The notes under the pieces are model-generated. The model ran no database searches and was not told the DNA's origin. It was given only the letters and a program-made list of their open reading frames with translations. Both the position numbers and the translations under genes were made by a program. Below, piece after piece: positions 59,101-62,100 of a stretch of DNA of 64,000 nucleotides (within the stretch, counting starts at the first letter, position 1; each line of letters starts with the position of its first letter). This stretch comes from Owenia fusiformis (taxonomy: Eukaryota > Annelida > Polychaeta > Sabellida > Oweniidae). The DNA lies in assembly GCA_903813345.2 (NCBI GenBank), contig CAIIXF020000004.1, positions 15,075,196 through 15,139,195 of the forward strand, read 5' to 3'.

Positions 59101-62100
59101 TACCTTGACCAAATTTTACTGAAATTACTAATTCAGATGTTTTCCAGTTGAAACTCTGAAAAGTAAGTCTCTGCTGCCTGAATGCATTATTACTATAAAA
59201 ACATTTTCACTTAATAAAGCAATCAACTTGTGATTACATATGTTTGTATTATTTTGTACATCATATCCTGCTTCTTTTGATCATCAGTCTGATCATGAAC
59301 AAAAACCATTGTGTCTCATCTTGTGATTTTGTTAAGTTTAAAGGAAATTTTAAGATTTTCCTTGGTCAATTTCTTAACCAAATTGGAATTTTGCTCAATT
59401 CTTTTCATAATTTACATCATTTTGGCAATATCTGATAAAGGGAAATAAACACTAAATATGGAACTTTTAATTTGTGTAAATAATGTAAATGACAGAGAAC
59501 ATAAATTATCATATGCCATTGAGTGGAAAACTAGTCTGGTATTGCATTCCTAAATTCGTACTGGAGAAAGAAACATATTAACATGAATTAAGTTATTTAC
59601 TATAATAAACATGCATGTATGCTTGCAGAAAAAAGATCCTAATATACTATTGTTTAATAGAGGTAGATTCAAATCCTTACTTAAAGATAATTTTAATTCA
59701 GGTAAAATGATTATTTTTTTGAACGATACTAATTCAGGGTGGTTGCAGGGGTTGAACTATGTAATCATTGAACAAAACAAATTGCAACCATTTACATTTC
59801 AATGTGAAATGGTTGCAGTTTACAATGGTTGCAGATTACAATGATTGTATAGAAACGGTTGCGCAGTCGTTGAAAAAGAGTTGACTTCGCTTGGTTGAAC
59901 ACAATGGTTGCACAATGATTGCTTATCATCGTACAATGGTTTTTCCTTTGATCTTGGTAGTTGAAACAATCATTAATCAATGATTGGTGGAAACGGTTTA
60001 AATTCGGACTTTCAAGGTTGAATTTTTTATAAGGGTAGCCCTTTTATTCGGTCCCTTTGTAGAATAAAATATCTAAGCACAAGTACCAAAGGGAAAGAAC
60101 CAAAATCTGTTGAACCTTGCAAAAAAGCAAACTCAAGTGTATAGCAGTCATAAGAAAAACAAATCCCATATATCCCAGTATGGATGACCCAAAATAGCTT
60201 CATTATGTACTGTTACTATTTTAGGAATTAAAGAAGGAAAAACGAACTGCAGCTAGCCAAATACAAGAACTTCAGACCTTATCACAGGACCACTGTCAAC
60301 GGGCTAATAGACTGACTGAAGAACTAAATAATCTCCACACTCAATACATAGCACTACAAAGAGAGGTATCAGCATTACATTCCCAATTAGCACTATACAG
60401 TACTGTAGCAAAAATGGTACCATACAGTACTGTAGCAAAAATGGTACCATACAGTTCTGTGGCAAAAACGGTACCATACAGTACTGTAGCGAAAATGGTA
60501 CCATACAGTACTGTAGCAAAATGGTACCGTACAGAACTGTAGCAAAATGGTACCATACAATACTGTTGGAGATTGACTGTGTTAACATGTATCACAATGT
60601 ATCACTTAAATATTACATTATTCTCATTTAGATTTGAAAACATATCAATATCAACTATTTTATTTTGAGAAACCAAGATTTCCGTACCAAAAATGATCAG
60701 TATCTATATATTTTGAACAAAATTATAACATTTTCATTCCTAAGTACAATTTGTTCAATAAATGCTATGATTCAGTTGTAGAGTGGGGTAAATATGTAAT
60801 CGAAGTCGAAATAATACAAAGATTAGGACTAAGATAAGAGCTAATATTGCACCACAATATAAAAGTCTACTGTATTTTTCTATTCTGTTTCACAGTTAAG
60901 AATCAAAGAACAAAGCAGAGAGAAGGACAGCAAGTTGGAGAAAGCTTTATATCAACTTAAATCTGATATAAAAGAGGTTTGATATATTTTCATTAAGATT
61001 TGTTTCTGTAAATATATTGCCATTTTTGTTTGTATTAAATTATAAAAGAAATAGTTACTTTATAATACCAGAATAAGTTTCATTGTCGAGAAAAATGGTT
61101 GTACTTCATCTTGAACTTATTAAAACAGGTAGTTTTGCATCATAACAACATTCCGGATGTAACAATTAACTGCTCAAGGTAGATAGATCGAAGGATTGCA
61201 TCTAATAATTTGATCCTGAATCTTGCAATGGCGTTTCCCAATGTTTACAAGGCTCAAGAACCCCATATCATTGGCAATATGGATGTTTATCTATTTACAG
61301 GAAGTTTCTCAAGGTTTACAGGAGTTAGAGAAGTCTAGACTGGTTGACAACACAGGAGTAGAAACTGACATACTGTATCAACAAAAAGAACACATAGAAA
61401 AACATCTGCTGACTTTAAAACAGAACTTAAGACTAGTAAGTCCTTTATAGTCTACAATCAAGAAAATTCAAATGTACCTTAAACAGATAACTAATAAATA
61501 ACTGCCTTGCTGGTACTTTGAGATGTAATAAAAATGAAGACATCATGTAATGTCCACAATTGTTGTGCTTACACCATGAAGACATTTCGAGGAAGAACAC
61601 ATATTTCCTAGTGTATTTTTATAAAGAGATTTTATTTCCATTATCTTATCAAGTACAGGTCATACGAGAGGGATTCAATCCCTATTATAGTGGCATTTTA
61701 GGCGTCACTCAAAATGTAGCATTTACAATTTATTGTCATTGTATTTTATTGATAGAGTATAATGAAATATTTTTAAAAGAATATAAAAATATCTGCATTT
61801 TAATTGGAGAGGTCATGCTATAAGTATTAAGAGATTTGGAGATAGACATACCATATGGATGTCCTTCAAAGTCCAATAACACTGATAAAGATGCATATTT
61901 TTAAAGCAAAAAACAACACATATTTTTATGTCTCCAGGTCCATGAAGATTTTGACGATGTGCCAACCAGGGAAGTCACATTGAAAGAGAGAGAGAAGTCT
62001 GTCAGAAAAGACAAAGAAAACCTTGAGTTTCAACAACAACAGGATGATATAAAAGTAAGGATACTACTGACTTATGATTCAATTTTTATGTCACCACCAG

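Larger units (their letters stand above)
57162..60035. mobile_element. 2.9-kb fold-back transposon with CAACCATT-type subterminal repeats
   Basis: The inverted ends start CCCTTATAAAAAATTCAACC and pair for about 40 bp, with TA on both sides. Subterminal arrays of GCAACCATTACAAT / ATTGTAATGGTTGC units lie at 57,230-57,370 and 59,770-59,990. The interior contains a truncated CACTA-like copy (57,880-58,323), a 21-bp minisatellite and no transposase. It lies in centriolin intron 38. Confidence 0.75.

Noticed and set aside
60304-60595. Two antisense ORFs of repeated TVLYGT or QYCMVPF
   Set aside because: They are translations of the 26-27-bp minisatellite and of exon 39 in reverse.
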